A stretch of DNA of 29,723 nucleotides, taken from Acidimicrobiaceae bacterium. Its GTDB lineage: Bacteria > Actinomycetota > Acidimicrobiia > Acidimicrobiales > Bog-793. Where the stretch lies: contig DAHUZG010000181.1 in assembly GCA_027306715.1 (NCBI GenBank), positions 1-29,723 of the forward strand, read 5' to 3'. Positions 16,071 through 25,010 of the stretch are shown in pieces. The notes under the pieces were generated by a model. That model did not search any database, was not told where the DNA came from, and saw nothing but the letters and a program-made list of their open reading frames with translations. Both the position numbers and the translations under genes were made by a program. Within the stretch, counting starts at the first letter, position 1, and each line of letters starts with the position of its first letter.

Positions 16071-16912
16071 ACACTCCCGCCGCCGCCAAGCGGGCGATGA
16101 TCCACGACCACGGTGACGAGCACTCCGGCGGGATGGAGCGCTGGCTGCTCACCTACTCCGACATGATCACGCTGCTGCTCGTTCTGTTCATCGTCCTCTA
16201 CGCGCTCTCGAGCCTCAACCACGTCAAGTACGCCGAGTTCGAGAAAGGCATCAACGCCTCGTTCAACAACGGCAGCGCCCTCCCGTCGTCGGCGAAGACG
16301 CTCCCCCACCCCGGCAGGCCGGGCAAGTACGAGGTCCATATGTACGCCTCTGCGGCGACGATCGAGCTACAGCTCATCCAGGCGCTGCGCCAGGCGCACC
16401 TTCTCGGCGACGTGAGCATCACGAGGGCCGCCGTCGGAGTGATCGAGGGGCTTGTCACCGGCAAGACCTTCTACAGCATCGACTCCGCCCAGCTGACGCC
16501 CGTCGGAGACGAGGTCGTCGACGTGTCCGCCAAGGTGCTGCGCCTTTACTCCAACACCGACGACGTCCAGGGCTACACCGACAACGAGCCGATCGTCGGC
16601 GGTCCGTACGTCAACAACTGGCAGCTCTCCGCCGAGCGCGCCGTCTTCGTCGTCACGCGCCTGCAAACCCCTGACGGCGTCGACCCAACACAGCTGATGC
16701 TCACCGGCTTCGGTCAGTACCACCCCCTCGTGCCGAACACCTCGCCGGCCAACCAGGCACAGAACCGGAGGGTCAACATCGTCATCTCCAATCCACCCGC
16801 CGGCTCCCCGCTCGGGGCGGCACGCCTCCCCGCCCGCCAGCCGACCTCGCCGGCGAAGCGGCCGGCGGCTGGCGCCCACCGATCGACGGTCAGAGCAGGA
16901 AAGGCGCGATGA
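16067..16912 (+). CDS. motB: Flagellar motor stator protein MotB
   Basis: 281 residues from a GTG. The single membrane helix (about 26-48, LLTYSDMITLLLVLFIVLYA) contains the ion-carrying Asp32. The periplasmic OmpA-like peptidoglycan-binding domain (about 125-242) has GYTDNEP, NWQLSAERA, GFGQYHP and QNRRVNIVI. It anchors the stator to the wall. The last 40 residues are a basic, Pro/Ala-rich extension. It overlaps the next gene by 4 bp, with no fliL between motB and fliM. Confidence 0.96.
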   Translation: MNTPAAAKRAMIHDHGDEHSGGMERWLLTYSDMITLLLVLFIVLYALSSLNHVKYAEFEKGINASFNNGSALPSSAKTLPHPGRPGKYEVHMYASAATIELQLIQALRQAHLLGDVSITRAAVGVIEGLVTGKTFYSIDSAQLTPVGDEVVDVSAKVLRLYSNTDDVQGYTDNEPIVGGPYVNNWQLSAERAVFVVTRLQTPDGVDPTQLMLTGFGQYHPLVPNTSPANQAQNRRVNIVISNPPAGSPLGAARLPARQPTSPAKRPAAGAHRSTVRAGKAR

Positions 16913-17781
16913 GCGTCCGGTTGCACGACTTCCGGCGCTCTGAGGGGATCGACCGCTCGTATGTCCGCGCCCTCGGCGCGGTCTTCGACGCCTTTGCCCG
17001 CCATGCGACCATCGAGCTCTCGACATCGCTGCACAAGAGTTGCCAGCTCCACTACCGCGGAACCGGCGAGACCGAGTGGCGTGAGGTCGCCGACCAGCTT
17101 CCGGGCGAGCAGTACCTCGTCACCTTCACCCTGGCGCCGCTCGGGGGCACGGGCATGCTGGCGATGCCGCTCGGAGGGGCGCTTCGGATGCTCGAGTTCC
17201 GCCTCGGCGGGTCCGCTCGTGCTCCCTACCCGTCTCACCGCGTCCTCACCGAGACCGACAACGGAGTGCTCGGGCCGGTGCTGCAGGGCCTCATCGACGA
17301 GCTCGCCCACGCCTTTGCCCGCGTCCGCCGCACCTCGGCCACGATGGTCGCCCAGGAGACCAACCTCCAGTTCGTCCCGCTCGCCAACCCGACCGAGATG
17401 TGCCTGCTCGTCCGCTTCGAGGTCTTCCTCGGCAGCGACGACCCCGCCCCGCTGGCGCTGTGCCTGCCCTTCGCGCTCGTCCGCCAGATGACCGACGCAA
17501 TGAGGTTGGCGAGCGTCACCGAGCCGGCCGAGCAGAGAGACCTCGTGTCGCGCGACCGGGTGCTGCAGGCGCCGCTCGAGCTGCGGCTCGAGGTGCCGCC
17601 CGTCGAGCTCACTCCCGACGCCGTCGCCAGCCTGGCGACCGGCGACGTCGTCCGGCTCTACCACCCGCTCGAGCGCCCGCTCGACGTCCGGGTCGAGGGC
17701 GTCCTCGTCGCCCGGGCGCGCCAGGGCCGCTCTGGTGCCCATGTCGCCTGCTCCATCCTCGAGGAGGTATTACCACGATGA
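16909..17781 (+). CDS. fliM: Flagellar motor switch protein FliM lacking the CheY-binding N-terminus
   Basis: 290 residues from the ATG at 16909 (ATGA overlap with motB). It begins at once with VRLHDFRRSEGIDRSY, which in ordinary FliM follows about 40 residues carrying the LSQ-x-EIDALL CheY-binding motif. Here those residues are absent and no in-frame upstream room exists except inside motB. The middle domain continues with VFDAFARHATIELSTSL and a FRLGGSA version of the GGXG motif. The C-terminal SpoA-like domain includes APLELRLEVPPVELTPDAV. It should form the C ring with FliG and FliN, but direct CheY-P binding by the standard motif is not expected. Confidence 0.9.
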   Translation: MSVRLHDFRRSEGIDRSYVRALGAVFDAFARHATIELSTSLHKSCQLHYRGTGETEWREVADQLPGEQYLVTFTLAPLGGTGMLAMPLGGALRMLEFRLGGSARAPYPSHRVLTETDNGVLGPVLQGLIDELAHAFARVRRTSATMVAQETNLQFVPLANPTEMCLLVRFEVFLGSDDPAPLALCLPFALVRQMTDAMRLASVTEPAEQRDLVSRDRVLQAPLELRLEVPPVELTPDAVASLATGDVVRLYHPLERPLDVRVEGVLVARARQGRSGAHVACSILEEVLPR

Positions 17782-18107
17782 CCGCCGACACCGACACCCG
17801 CAGCGGCGACGAAGCATCCGTCGACAAGTCCCCGCCGGCCGCGTCCGAGGACTCGCTGGAACGCCGCATGGCGCGCCTTCGCGACGTCCCGCTCCGGATC
17901 AGCGTCCTCATCGGGCGAACCCGCCTGCCGATCCGGGAGGTCCTCGACCTGCACGTCGGGCAGGTGGTCGAGCTCGACCGCACGGTTGGCGCCCCGGTCG
18001 ACGTCGTCGCCAACGACGACGTCGTGATCGCCCGCGGCGAGATCGTCGAGGTCGAGGACGAGTACGGGGTCCGGATCACCGAGATCGTGCGGGGAGCCAC
18101 CGACTGA
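17778..18107 (+). CDS. fliN: Flagellar motor switch protein FliN
   Basis: 109 residues from the ATG at 17778, overlapping the fliM stop and preceded by GAGGAGG at about 17761. A charged leader of about 35 residues precedes the SpoA domain: VPLRISVLIGRTRLPIREVL, LHVGQVVELDR, then VIARGEIVEVEDEYGVRITE. FliN forms the lower C ring and binds FliH. The leader has no FliY-type phosphatase domain or CheY-binding motif that would replace the one missing from FliM. Confidence 0.94.
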   Translation: MTADTDTRSGDEASVDKSPPAASEDSLERRMARLRDVPLRISVLIGRTRLPIREVLDLHVGQVVELDRTVGAPVDVVANDDVVIARGEIVEVEDEYGVRITEIVRGATD

Positions 18108-18619
18108 TGGCGACGCTGCTCGAATTCGTCCGCATGCTCGTGGCTCTGAGCATCGTCCTCGGGCTCGTCATGGCGTGCGCACGTCTCCTCGGCCGCCGCC
18201 AGCGCGGCGCGAGCGGGGCACGGGCGGCGCCAGGACGACGAGCGGGCGCACTCGCCGGCCTGGCCGCCTCCAGACGGGGAGGGACCCGCCCGGCACCGGC
18301 GCGGCGGCAAGCCAGCCAGCGCGGACGCGGCACTGCCCCGGTGCCGGAGCTCGAGGTGCTCGCTCGCCGCAACCTCTCACGCACCTCCTCCCTCCTCGTC
18401 GTCCAAGCTGCTGGTCGCCTCCTCCTGCTCGGTGTCACCGCACAGGCCGTGCAGCTGATCAGTGAGCTGGCGGACGAGTCGACGGCCCTCGACGACGTCG
18501 AGGGGCTACCTGATCTCCCCCCAGACGCGCCATGGACGGTGCCGTCAGCAGAACTCGGAACCTCCTCGGCATGGGACGCCTTGCTCAGCTCGCTGCGGGA
18601 GCGCACCGTCCGCCGTTGA
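18107..18619 (+). CDS. fliO: Flagellar biosynthesis protein FliO
   Basis: 170 residues from an ATG sharing one base with the fliN stop (TGATG). A single membrane helix lies at about residues 9-27 (MLVALSIVLGLVMACARLL). An Arg/Ala-rich linker follows, then the FliO core LEVLARRNLSRTSSLLVVQA with RLLLLGVTAQAVQLI. FliO helps assemble the FliP ring of the export gate. The order fliN-fliO-fliP supports it. Confidence 0.88.
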   Translation: MATLLEFVRMLVALSIVLGLVMACARLLGRRQRGASGARAAPGRRAGALAGLAASRRGGTRPAPARRQASQRGRGTAPVPELEVLARRNLSRTSSLLVVQAAGRLLLLGVTAQAVQLISELADESTALDDVEGLPDLPPDAPWTVPSAELGTSSAWDALLSSLRERTVRR

Positions 18620-18647
18620 TCCCGCGGCGCCGTCACGAAGGCGCCCG

Positions 18648-19331
18648 ATGCACCCCTACCTCCTCGCCGCCAGCCCGAGCGTCAACGTCAGCCTGAACGG
18701 GCTGAAGAGCCCGTCGAGCGCGCTCGTCATCGTCATCGCGCTGACCCTGCTGTCGGTCGCCCCGTCGCTTCTCGTGCTGATGACCGGCTTCACCCGGATC
18801 TTCATCGTGCTCGGGCTGACCCGCAACGCTCTCGGCCTGCAGGCGATCCCCCCGAACCAAGTCCTGGCGGGCATCGCCATGTTCCTCTCGCTGTTCATCA
18901 TGGCGCCCGTTCTCTCCCAGATCGACCATGGCGCTGTCCAGCCCTACCTGCACGGAACGATCACCGCCACGCAGGCGATCACCCGCGCCGAGGACCCGCT
19001 TCGGAGCTGGATGCTGCGCCAGACCGACCAGGGCGACCTCACGCTGTTCACGAGCGAGGCGCATCAGAGCACGCGAGCGCTCTCCTTGTTGCCGATGACG
19101 ACGGTCGTCCCCGCCTTCGTCCTCTCCCAGCTGCAGAGCGCCTTTGTCATCGGCTTCATCATCTTCATCCCGTTCATGGTCATCGACCTCGTCGTCGCCT
19201 CGGTGCTGATGTCGATGGGGATGTTCATGCTGCCACCGACTCTTGTCTCGCTCCCGTTCAAGATCCTGCTGTTCGTCCTCGTGAGCGGGTGGAGCCTTGT
19301 CATCCACTCGCTCATCACGAGCTTCCACTGA
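18648..19331 (+). CDS. fliP: Flagellar export gate protein FliP
   Basis: 227 residues from the ATG at 18648, with GAAGG upstream; the frame extends into fliO but that part is a shadow. The sequence shows the FliP signatures LTLLSVAPSLLVLMTGFTRI, LTRNALGLQAIPPNQVL, and PFMVIDLVVASVLMSMGMF with PPTLVSLPFKILLFVL. No long cleavable signal precedes the first helix, unlike enteric FliP. FliP, FliQ and FliR form the helical export gate core. Confidence 0.96.
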   Translation: MHPYLLAASPSVNVSLNGLKSPSSALVIVIALTLLSVAPSLLVLMTGFTRIFIVLGLTRNALGLQAIPPNQVLAGIAMFLSLFIMAPVLSQIDHGAVQPYLHGTITATQAITRAEDPLRSWMLRQTDQGDLTLFTSEAHQSTRALSLLPMTTVVPAFVLSQLQSAFVIGFIIFIPFMVIDLVVASVLMSMGMFMLPPTLVSLPFKILLFVLVSGWSLVIHSLITSFH

Positions 19332-19338
19332 CCAGGCG

Positions 19339-19614
19339 ATGGACACCAACACCACCGTCAACCTCGTCGGCCAGGCGATCGTGCTCGTGGCCAAGCTCGC
19401 CGGACCCGTCCTCGTCGCCACGCTGGCCGTCGGGCTGCTCATCTCGCTCTTCCAGGCCGTCACCTCGATCCAGGAGTTCACGCTCACCTTCCTGCCGAAG
19501 CTGGTCGCCGTGGCAGCGATCCTCGCTGTGGCCGGACACTGGATGCTCACCCAGCTCGTCGACTACACCCAGCAGCTGTACGGGACGATCCCGCACCTGC
19601 TGAACGGCGGATGA
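19339..19614 (+). CDS. fliQ: Flagellar export gate protein FliQ
   Basis: 91 residues from the ATG at 19339, 7 bp after fliP. It has two membrane helices (about 15-37 and 50-70) and the conserved VGLLISLFQAVTSIQEFTLT followed by FLPKLVAVA. This is the usual FliQ length and order. It overlaps fliR by 4 bp. Confidence 0.96.
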   Translation: MDTNTTVNLVGQAIVLVAKLAGPVLVATLAVGLLISLFQAVTSIQEFTLTFLPKLVAVAAILAVAGHWMLTQLVDYTQQLYGTIPHLLNGG

Positions 19615-20366
19615 CCTTCGGCATCTCCGTCGCCACAGCGACGGCGTTCTTCCTCGCGCTCGTCCGAGGCACGGCGTTCGTGTTCACCTCCCCGCCGTTC
19701 ACCTCGAGCTCGATCCCCTTCGTCGCCCGCACCGCGGTCGCCGGTGGCCTTGCCATCGGCGCCATCCCCGTCCTTGCCGTCGAGCCCCTCCCGACCTCGA
19801 CCCCTGGGCTCGTCGGGGCGCTCGTCGCCCAGGCGGCCGCCGGCGCGCTGATCGGGCTCGTCGTGCAGTGCTTCGTCGGCGCCGTCGAGGGTGCCGGCGC
19901 GCTCGTCGATCAGTTCTCCGGCCTCAACCTGCCCCCCTCGATCGACCCGCTATCGCTCGAGCAGGAGCCCGTGATCGCCCAGCTGTTCGGCTGGGTCGCC
20001 CTCGTCCTTCTCTTCTCGAGCGGCGGCGTGGTGCTCATCGCACGCGGCTTCGACGCCAGCTTCCGGGCACTCGGCACGACGATCCCCGCCCATGACGTCG
20101 CCGCGCTGCCGGCGGCGCTGGCGAGCGACGCTCTCTCGTTCTTTGCGGCCGCCGTCGAGATCGCCGCCCCGCTCGTCGCCGTGCTCTTCGTCGCCCAGGT
20201 GCTGCTCGGCCTCCTCGCCAAGACCGCCCCGCAGGCGAACGTCCTCGCCCTCGGCTTCCCGCTGCAGATCCTGCTGACGCTGCTCGTGCTCGGCTTCGCC
20301 GTCGCCGCTCTGCCGACCGACGTCATCAACCTCGCGCAACGCGCCGTCGGGCAGCTGTTCGGCTGA
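19611..20366 (+). CDS. fliR: Flagellar export gate protein FliR
   Basis: 251 residues, mostly membrane helices. FliR features include the N-terminal FFLALVRGTAFVFTSPPF, the central GALVDQFSGLNLPPSIDPLS (FliR 'G..id...Gf.......p') and QANVLALGFPLQILLTLLVL near the C-terminus. It completes the FliP-FliQ-FliR gate. The start overlaps the fliQ stop (ATGA) and flhB follows 21 bp later. Confidence 0.95.
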   Translation: MTFGISVATATAFFLALVRGTAFVFTSPPFTSSSIPFVARTAVAGGLAIGAIPVLAVEPLPTSTPGLVGALVAQAAAGALIGLVVQCFVGAVEGAGALVDQFSGLNLPPSIDPLSLEQEPVIAQLFGWVALVLLFSSGGVVLIARGFDASFRALGTTIPAHDVAALPAALASDALSFFAAAVEIAAPLVAVLFVAQVLLGLLAKTAPQANVLALGFPLQILLTLLVLGFAVAALPTDVINLAQRAVGQLFG

Positions 20367-20387
20367 GCCGAGGACCCGGGAGAGGGC

Positions 20388-21494
20388 ATGGCCGACAAGG
20401 AGCAACGGACCGAGAAGCCGACGCCGAAGCGCCGGCACGAGGCGCGGCGCGAAGGCCGCGTCGCCCGTTCGGCCGACGTCAGCTCGTGGCTGTCGTTCCT
20501 CGGCGTGCTGCTCGTGCTGCCGAGCCTCGGCGCCCGAGCCGGCAGGGCGATCGGCAACCTCATGGCACTCGCCACCCAGGCGATGGCCAGTCCCGACAAC
20601 GGCAAGGCCGTGCAGCTGCTCGGCGCCGGTCTGGCGACGGTGCTCGACGTGGTCTGGCCGGTCACCGCCGTCGCCGTGCTCATCGGGATCGGAGCCAACC
20701 TCGCCCAGGTCGGCTTCCACCTCGCTCCGGGCGCGCTCGGGTTCAAGCTGTCGAAGATCAGCCCGCGTGCCGGCTTCCGACGAATCGTCTCTCCCACCGG
20801 TGCCTGGGACCTGGCCAAGAACCTCGCCCGACTGGCACTACTGGGCGGCGTCGGCTACGCGGCTGCCCGATCGCTCGTGAACGCCCTGCTCGGGCCCGGA
20901 ACGCTGCCGCTGGCGGCGTCGCTGCAGATTGCGGCTTCGGGCGTGTCGGGCCTCGCCGAGCGCGTCGGGGTCGTGGCGCTGCTGTTCGGTGTGGCCGACT
21001 ACGCCTTCCAGCGTCGACAGTTCGGCGCCTCGCTGCGGATGACCCGCGACGAGCTGCGCCGCGAGCTTCGCGAGAGCGAGGGAAATCCCGAGATCCGCCG
21101 TGCCATCCGACAGCGCCGGCGCAACCTCACCCGGATGCAGATGATCGCCGCCGTGGCAAATGCGGACGTCGTCGTCATCAACCCCACGCACTACGCCGTC
21201 GGCCTGTCCTACGATCGTGCCCGCCATCGAGCGCCGCGGCTGCTCGCCAAGGGCGAGGACGACATCGCCGCCGCGATCCGCGCCGCTGCGCAGGCTCGTG
21301 GCGTTCCCGTTGTCGAGAGCCCGCCGCTCGCGCGTGCCGTGTACGCGAGCTGCGAGGTCGGCGACGAGGTGCCGCCGGCCCTCTATGAGGTCGTCGCCAA
21401 GCTCTTCGCCTTCGTCTACCGGCTGAGCCCGACCGCCCGCGCTCTCGTCGACGTCCACCACCTGCACTCAACCGTTCCTGCCGGCGTGACGTAG
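20388..21494 (+). CDS. flhB: Flagellar export specificity switch protein FlhB
   Basis: 368 residues, preceded by GGGAGAGG. It begins with the hydrophilic EKPTPKRRHEARREG stretch (9-23), followed by four hydrophobic segments. The cytoplasmic domain contains the self-cleavage site NPTH at residues 265-268 inside VVINPTHYAVGLSY, then VPVVESPPLARAVY. Cleavage between Asn and Pro lets FlhB change from hook to filament substrates together with FliK. All required residues are present. Confidence 0.97.
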   Translation: MADKEQRTEKPTPKRRHEARREGRVARSADVSSWLSFLGVLLVLPSLGARAGRAIGNLMALATQAMASPDNGKAVQLLGAGLATVLDVVWPVTAVAVLIGIGANLAQVGFHLAPGALGFKLSKISPRAGFRRIVSPTGAWDLAKNLARLALLGGVGYAAARSLVNALLGPGTLPLAASLQIAASGVSGLAERVGVVALLFGVADYAFQRRQFGASLRMTRDELRRELRESEGNPEIRRAIRQRRRNLTRMQMIAAVANADVVVINPTHYAVGLSYDRARHRAPRLLAKGEDDIAAAIRAAAQARGVPVVESPPLARAVYASCEVGDEVPPALYEVVAKLFAFVYRLSPTARALVDVHHLHSTVPAGVT

Positions 21495-21592
21495 GTCTTT
21501 CAGGCCACGGACGGCCGGCCGACTGTCACGGAGCGACCCGGCCCGGGTGAAGCGAGGGATCTCACCGATCGCTCGCCCGTCGGAGGGGTGGA

Positions 21593-23671
21593 GTGGCCGC
21601 AACGATCGCACCAGCGCGCGGCGAAGCGCGCAGCTTTGCCACGCTGCAGGCGCTCGCCGTGCCGCTCGCTGTCGTGGCGGTCGTCGTGATGCTCGTCATC
21701 CCGCTGCCGAGCTTCGTGCTCGACCTGCTGATCACGATCAACATCACCGCTTCGGTCCTCGTGCTGCTGACTGCGATGCAGGTGAGGCGACCACTCGAGT
21801 TCTCGGTGTTCCCGACGCTCATCCTCGTGATGACGGTGTTCCGGCTCGCTCTCAACGTGAGCGCCACGCGGCTCGTGCTGCTGCACGCCTACGCCGGGGT
21901 CGTCATCCAGAGCTTCGGGCACTTCGTCGTGGGCGGCTCGATCCTCGTCGGCCTCGTCGTCTTCCTCATCCTGATAGTCATCCAATTCGTCGTCATCACC
22001 AACGGTGCCGGACGCGTCGCTGAGGTGGCGGCTCGCTTCACCCTCGACGCCATGCCCGGCAAGCAGATCGCCGTCGACCAGGACCTCAACTCGGGCTTGC
22101 TCAACCAGGAGCAGGCCAGAGCCCGTCGCCGGGAGATCGCCGACGAGGCGGACTTCTACGGAGCGATGGACGGAGCGTCGAAGTTCGTCCGCGGTGACGC
22201 CATCGCAGCGATCGTCATCACCGCCGTCAACCTCCTCGGCGGGCTCGCCGTCGGCATCCTCCAGCATCACGACTCGGTCTCGGTTGCCGGCAACACCTAC
22301 AGCCTGCTCTCGGTGGGCGACGGCCTCGTCTCGCAGATCCCCGCGCTGTTGATGTCGCTCTCGACCGGCATCGTCGTCACCCGCGCCGCCGGCGAGGACG
22401 ACCTCAGCACCAACCTCGTCGGCCAGCTCTCGCGCTACCGCCGCGGCGTGCGCGTCACGGCGCTGGTGATGGCGGCGCTGGCGATCATCCCCGGCCTGCC
22501 GAAGATCCCCTTCCTCATCGTCGGCGGGGGGTTGTTCCTGCTCGGTGCCCGGCTGCCGGCCGAGCCGTCGACGGGCGAGGCCGCCGAGCCGGCGGCGTCC
22601 GAGCCGCCCAACGCCGACAGCCCGGCTCAGCTCGCCCAGCAGACCGCCGTCATGCCGCTCGAGCTCGAGCTCGGCACCGATCTGGTCGACCTCGTGGACC
22701 GGGCGCGGGGTGGCGACCTGCTCGAGCGGGTCAAGGCGTTGCGCCGCAACGTCGCCCGCGAGCTCGGCGTCGTGATCCCGCCGGTTCACGCCCGCGACAA
22801 CGACCGCCTCGGGCTCAACGAGTACGCGATCCGCGTCCACGGCGTAGAGGTCGCCCGCGGGACCGCACCTCGCGGGCAGCTCCTCGCCGTCGGCAAGGGG
22901 ATCGAGCATCTCCCCGGTGAGGAGACGCGGGACCCGGCCTTCGGCGGCCCTGCCAAGTGGATCCCGATCGACCTGCGCTATCGCGCCGCGGTGGCCGGAG
23001 CGACCGTCGTCGACCGATCGGCGATCGTGACGACCCATCTCTCCGAGGTCGTCCGCCGCCACGCCGGCGAGCTCCTCTCGCGCCAGGACGTCCGCATCCT
23101 GCTCGACGCCGTGAAGCAGGACCATCCCGTCGCCGTCGAGGAGATGACTGCCTCCGGGCTCTCGCTCGGAGCGGTCCAGGGCGTGCTGCGCGGCATGCTC
23201 GAGGAGGGGATCGCGGTGCGCGATCTCGTGCGAATCCTCGAGGCGGTCACCGACCAGGCGTCCTCGGCCAAGGATCCCGACAGCCTCCTCGAGGCTGCCC
23301 GCATCGCGCTCGGTCCCTCGATCGCCGACCTTCATGCGAACGACGGCGTCTTGAGCGCGATCACCCTCGACCCCGGCCTCGAGCAGCAGCTCGTCTCAGC
23401 CCTGCAGCTCGGCGAGCGCGGCCGCTTCGTCGTCGCCGCCCCCGACGAGCTCGAGCACATCGTCGCTTCGATCGAGACGATGGCCCAGGCAGCCGAGGCG
23501 GCCGGCAAGGCGCCCGTCGTCATCTGCTCGGGCCGCCTGCGACCGGCGCTTCGCCGTCTCCTGCATTCCCGCCTGCCGCGCCTCGACGTGCTCGGCGCCG
23601 CGGAGATCTCCTCGCACGTCCTTGTCGAGACCATAGGAGTGGTACGCCGTGCCCAACCTGCTGCGGTTTGA
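21593..23671 (+). CDS. flhA: Flagellar export gate protein FlhA
   Basis: 692 residues from the GTG at 21593, supported by GGAGG about six bases upstream (21582-21586). The N-terminal membrane part (to about residue 310) has FSVFPTLILVMTVFRLALNV, the FHIPEP signature. The cytoplasmic linker MPGKQIAVDQDLNSGLL and EADFYGAMDGASKFVRGDA (185-203) are standard. The C-terminal domain binds late chaperone-substrate complexes. A 98-bp gap separates it from flhB. The 3' end overlaps the FlhF-like gene by 23 bp. Confidence 0.97.
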   Translation: MAATIAPARGEARSFATLQALAVPLAVVAVVVMLVIPLPSFVLDLLITINITASVLVLLTAMQVRRPLEFSVFPTLILVMTVFRLALNVSATRLVLLHAYAGVVIQSFGHFVVGGSILVGLVVFLILIVIQFVVITNGAGRVAEVAARFTLDAMPGKQIAVDQDLNSGLLNQEQARARRREIADEADFYGAMDGASKFVRGDAIAAIVITAVNLLGGLAVGILQHHDSVSVAGNTYSLLSVGDGLVSQIPALLMSLSTGIVVTRAAGEDDLSTNLVGQLSRYRRGVRVTALVMAALAIIPGLPKIPFLIVGGGLFLLGARLPAEPSTGEAAEPAASEPPNADSPAQLAQQTAVMPLELELGTDLVDLVDRARGGDLLERVKALRRNVARELGVVIPPVHARDNDRLGLNEYAIRVHGVEVARGTAPRGQLLAVGKGIEHLPGEETRDPAFGGPAKWIPIDLRYRAAVAGATVVDRSAIVTTHLSEVVRRHAGELLSRQDVRILLDAVKQDHPVAVEEMTASGLSLGAVQGVLRGMLEEGIAVRDLVRILEAVTDQASSAKDPDSLLEAARIALGPSIADLHANDGVLSAITLDPGLEQQLVSALQLGERGRFVVAAPDELEHIVASIETMAQAAEAAGKAPVVICSGRLRPALRRLLHSRLPRLDVLGAAEISSHVLVETIGVVRRAQPAAV

Positions 23672-25010
23672 GGGAAACACACCTGAAGAGGCGCGCCGCA
23701 GGGCCGCCGAGGCGCTCGGCAACGACGTCGTCATCGTGCGCGCCGGCCGTGAGCGCAGCGGCGGGCTGCTCGGCTTCTTCGAGCACGAGGTGTTCGTCCT
23801 CGAGATCGACGCCGAGGCCTCCTCGCCTGCGCCGGCGACAGCGGGTGAGCAGCAGCGGAGCACCCGTCGCCGCCCGCCTGCCGGTGACCGGCTCGACGCC
23901 CTCGCCGAGGACGTGCAGGACGACCTCGACATCCCCTCGCTCGGGAGCCGTCGCGCCGCCCCGACGCGACGCTTCTGCGCCGAGGACCTGCCGCCTCCCG
24001 CCGGCGACGCCGCCCGGGCGCCGCTGCTCCCGGAGGCGGCCCCGGCGGCGCCTCTCGCCTCGATCAGTCGCGAGTTCAGCGAGGTCCTCGAGGAGGCCGA
24101 GGCAACCGTGGCGGCGGCTCGTGCCGGCGGTGACGACGACCTGCTCACCGCTCTCAGCAGCGCGACTGTCGACGGCGTCCTGCCTTCGGCTCGCTGCGAG
24201 CCGCCCCCGGCGCCGACGGGCCCGCCGCGTCCGGTGGCGCTCGCCGGGCCCGAGGCGGCAGAAGACGGCCACACGGCCGCTCTCGAGACGGTGCGACGCC
24301 GTGGGCGCGGCCGGGGCCACGCCGACGTCGAGCTCGACGGCGGCGAGCAGGCGTCGCACTCTCCCGTAGCCGGCCTGCTGCGCGACCTGGGGCTTCCGGA
24401 CCGGCTGCTGCCCGAGCTCGGTGAGCCGGCTGACCTCGGCCTGCTCGCCAAGCTGCGCCAGCTCCCTCCCGCCCCTCCGCTGCCCGACGAGCCCGACGCC
24501 GTCGTCCTCGTCGCCGGATCGGCCCAGCACCTCGGGTCGCTCTCGCTCTTGCTCGCCAGGCGGCGCGGGATCGGCGCCGAAGCCGTGATCGCCGTCTCGA
24601 CCCGGCCGCAGCGCCTCCTCGCCTCTGCTGCCTACGTCGCCTCGGCCCGCGACGCGGCAGCCGAGGTCGCCGACCGGCGCATCGCCCGCCGCCCGAGCGT
24701 GGTGGCCGTCGACGCCCGCGTCGCCGGCCCGCTGCCGAGGGTGATCGCCGAGGTGACGAGCGCCGTCCGGCCCGACGCCTGCTGGGCAGTCGTGCCGGCC
24801 CGCACCGACCTCGACCAGCTGCACGCGCTCGCCGAGGCCCTGCGCGGGATCGACGCCCTCTGCCTGGTCGAGCTCGACGAGGCGGAGCGACCGGCGGCGG
24901 CGCTGGCCGGCGGCTACCCCGTCGCCGCCCTCGACCGGAGAGCGGCCACGCCGCTCATGTGGGCGGCGCGCCTGCTGGACCGCTGCGCTTCTGAGTGGGT
25001 GACGCCGTGA
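23649..25010 (+). CDS. flhF: FlhF-like protein with degenerate GTPase domain
   Basis: 453 residues from a GTG inside the 3' end of flhA. The N-terminus has FlhF features: LRFEGNTPEEARRRAAEALG, NDVVIVRAG, then SGGLLGFFEHEVFVLEI. A long acidic/Pro-rich linker (about 55-240) leads to a short helical N-like domain and a region laid out as the SRP-type G domain. Where the P-loop should be, it reads VVLVAGSAQHLGS (about 285-297), with no GK[ST]. The TKLDE position is VELDE (407-411), and the usual Asp/Arg G-motifs are not evident. YPVAALDRRA matches the usual 'YP..y...GQ' end. FlhF normally controls flagellar number and place as a GTPase paired with FlhG; this copy is unlikely to bind GTP in the usual way. 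Identity as a FlhF homologue is good, activity doubtful. Confidence 0.8.
   Translation: MPNLLRFEGNTPEEARRRAAEALGNDVVIVRAGRERSGGLLGFFEHEVFVLEIDAEASSPAPATAGEQQRSTRRRPPAGDRLDALAEDVQDDLDIPSLGSRRAAPTRRFCAEDLPPPAGDAARAPLLPEAAPAAPLASISREFSEVLEEAEATVAAARAGGDDDLLTALSSATVDGVLPSARCEPPPAPTGPPRPVALAGPEAAEDGHTAALETVRRRGRGRGHADVELDGGEQASHSPVAGLLRDLGLPDRLLPELGEPADLGLLAKLRQLPPAPPLPDEPDAVVLVAGSAQHLGSLSLLLARRRGIGAEAVIAVSTRPQRLLASAAYVASARDAAAEVADRRIARRPSVVAVDARVAGPLPRVIAEVTSAVRPDACWAVVPARTDLDQLHALAEALRGIDALCLVELDEAERPAAALAGGYPVAALDRRAATPLMWAARLLDRCASEWVTP

Noticed and set aside
21495..21592. Possible terminator or promoter between flhB and flhA
   Set aside because: Only a weak GGTGA/TCACC pairing is visible, with no T-tract and no clear promoter boxes; the gap may simply carry the flhA ribosome binding site.
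21500..23335. A 611-codon open frame on the - strand opposite flhA
   Set aside because: Composition (Asp/Glu/Arg/His-rich, no motifs) is that of a shadow frame of flhA, whose family signatures are clear.
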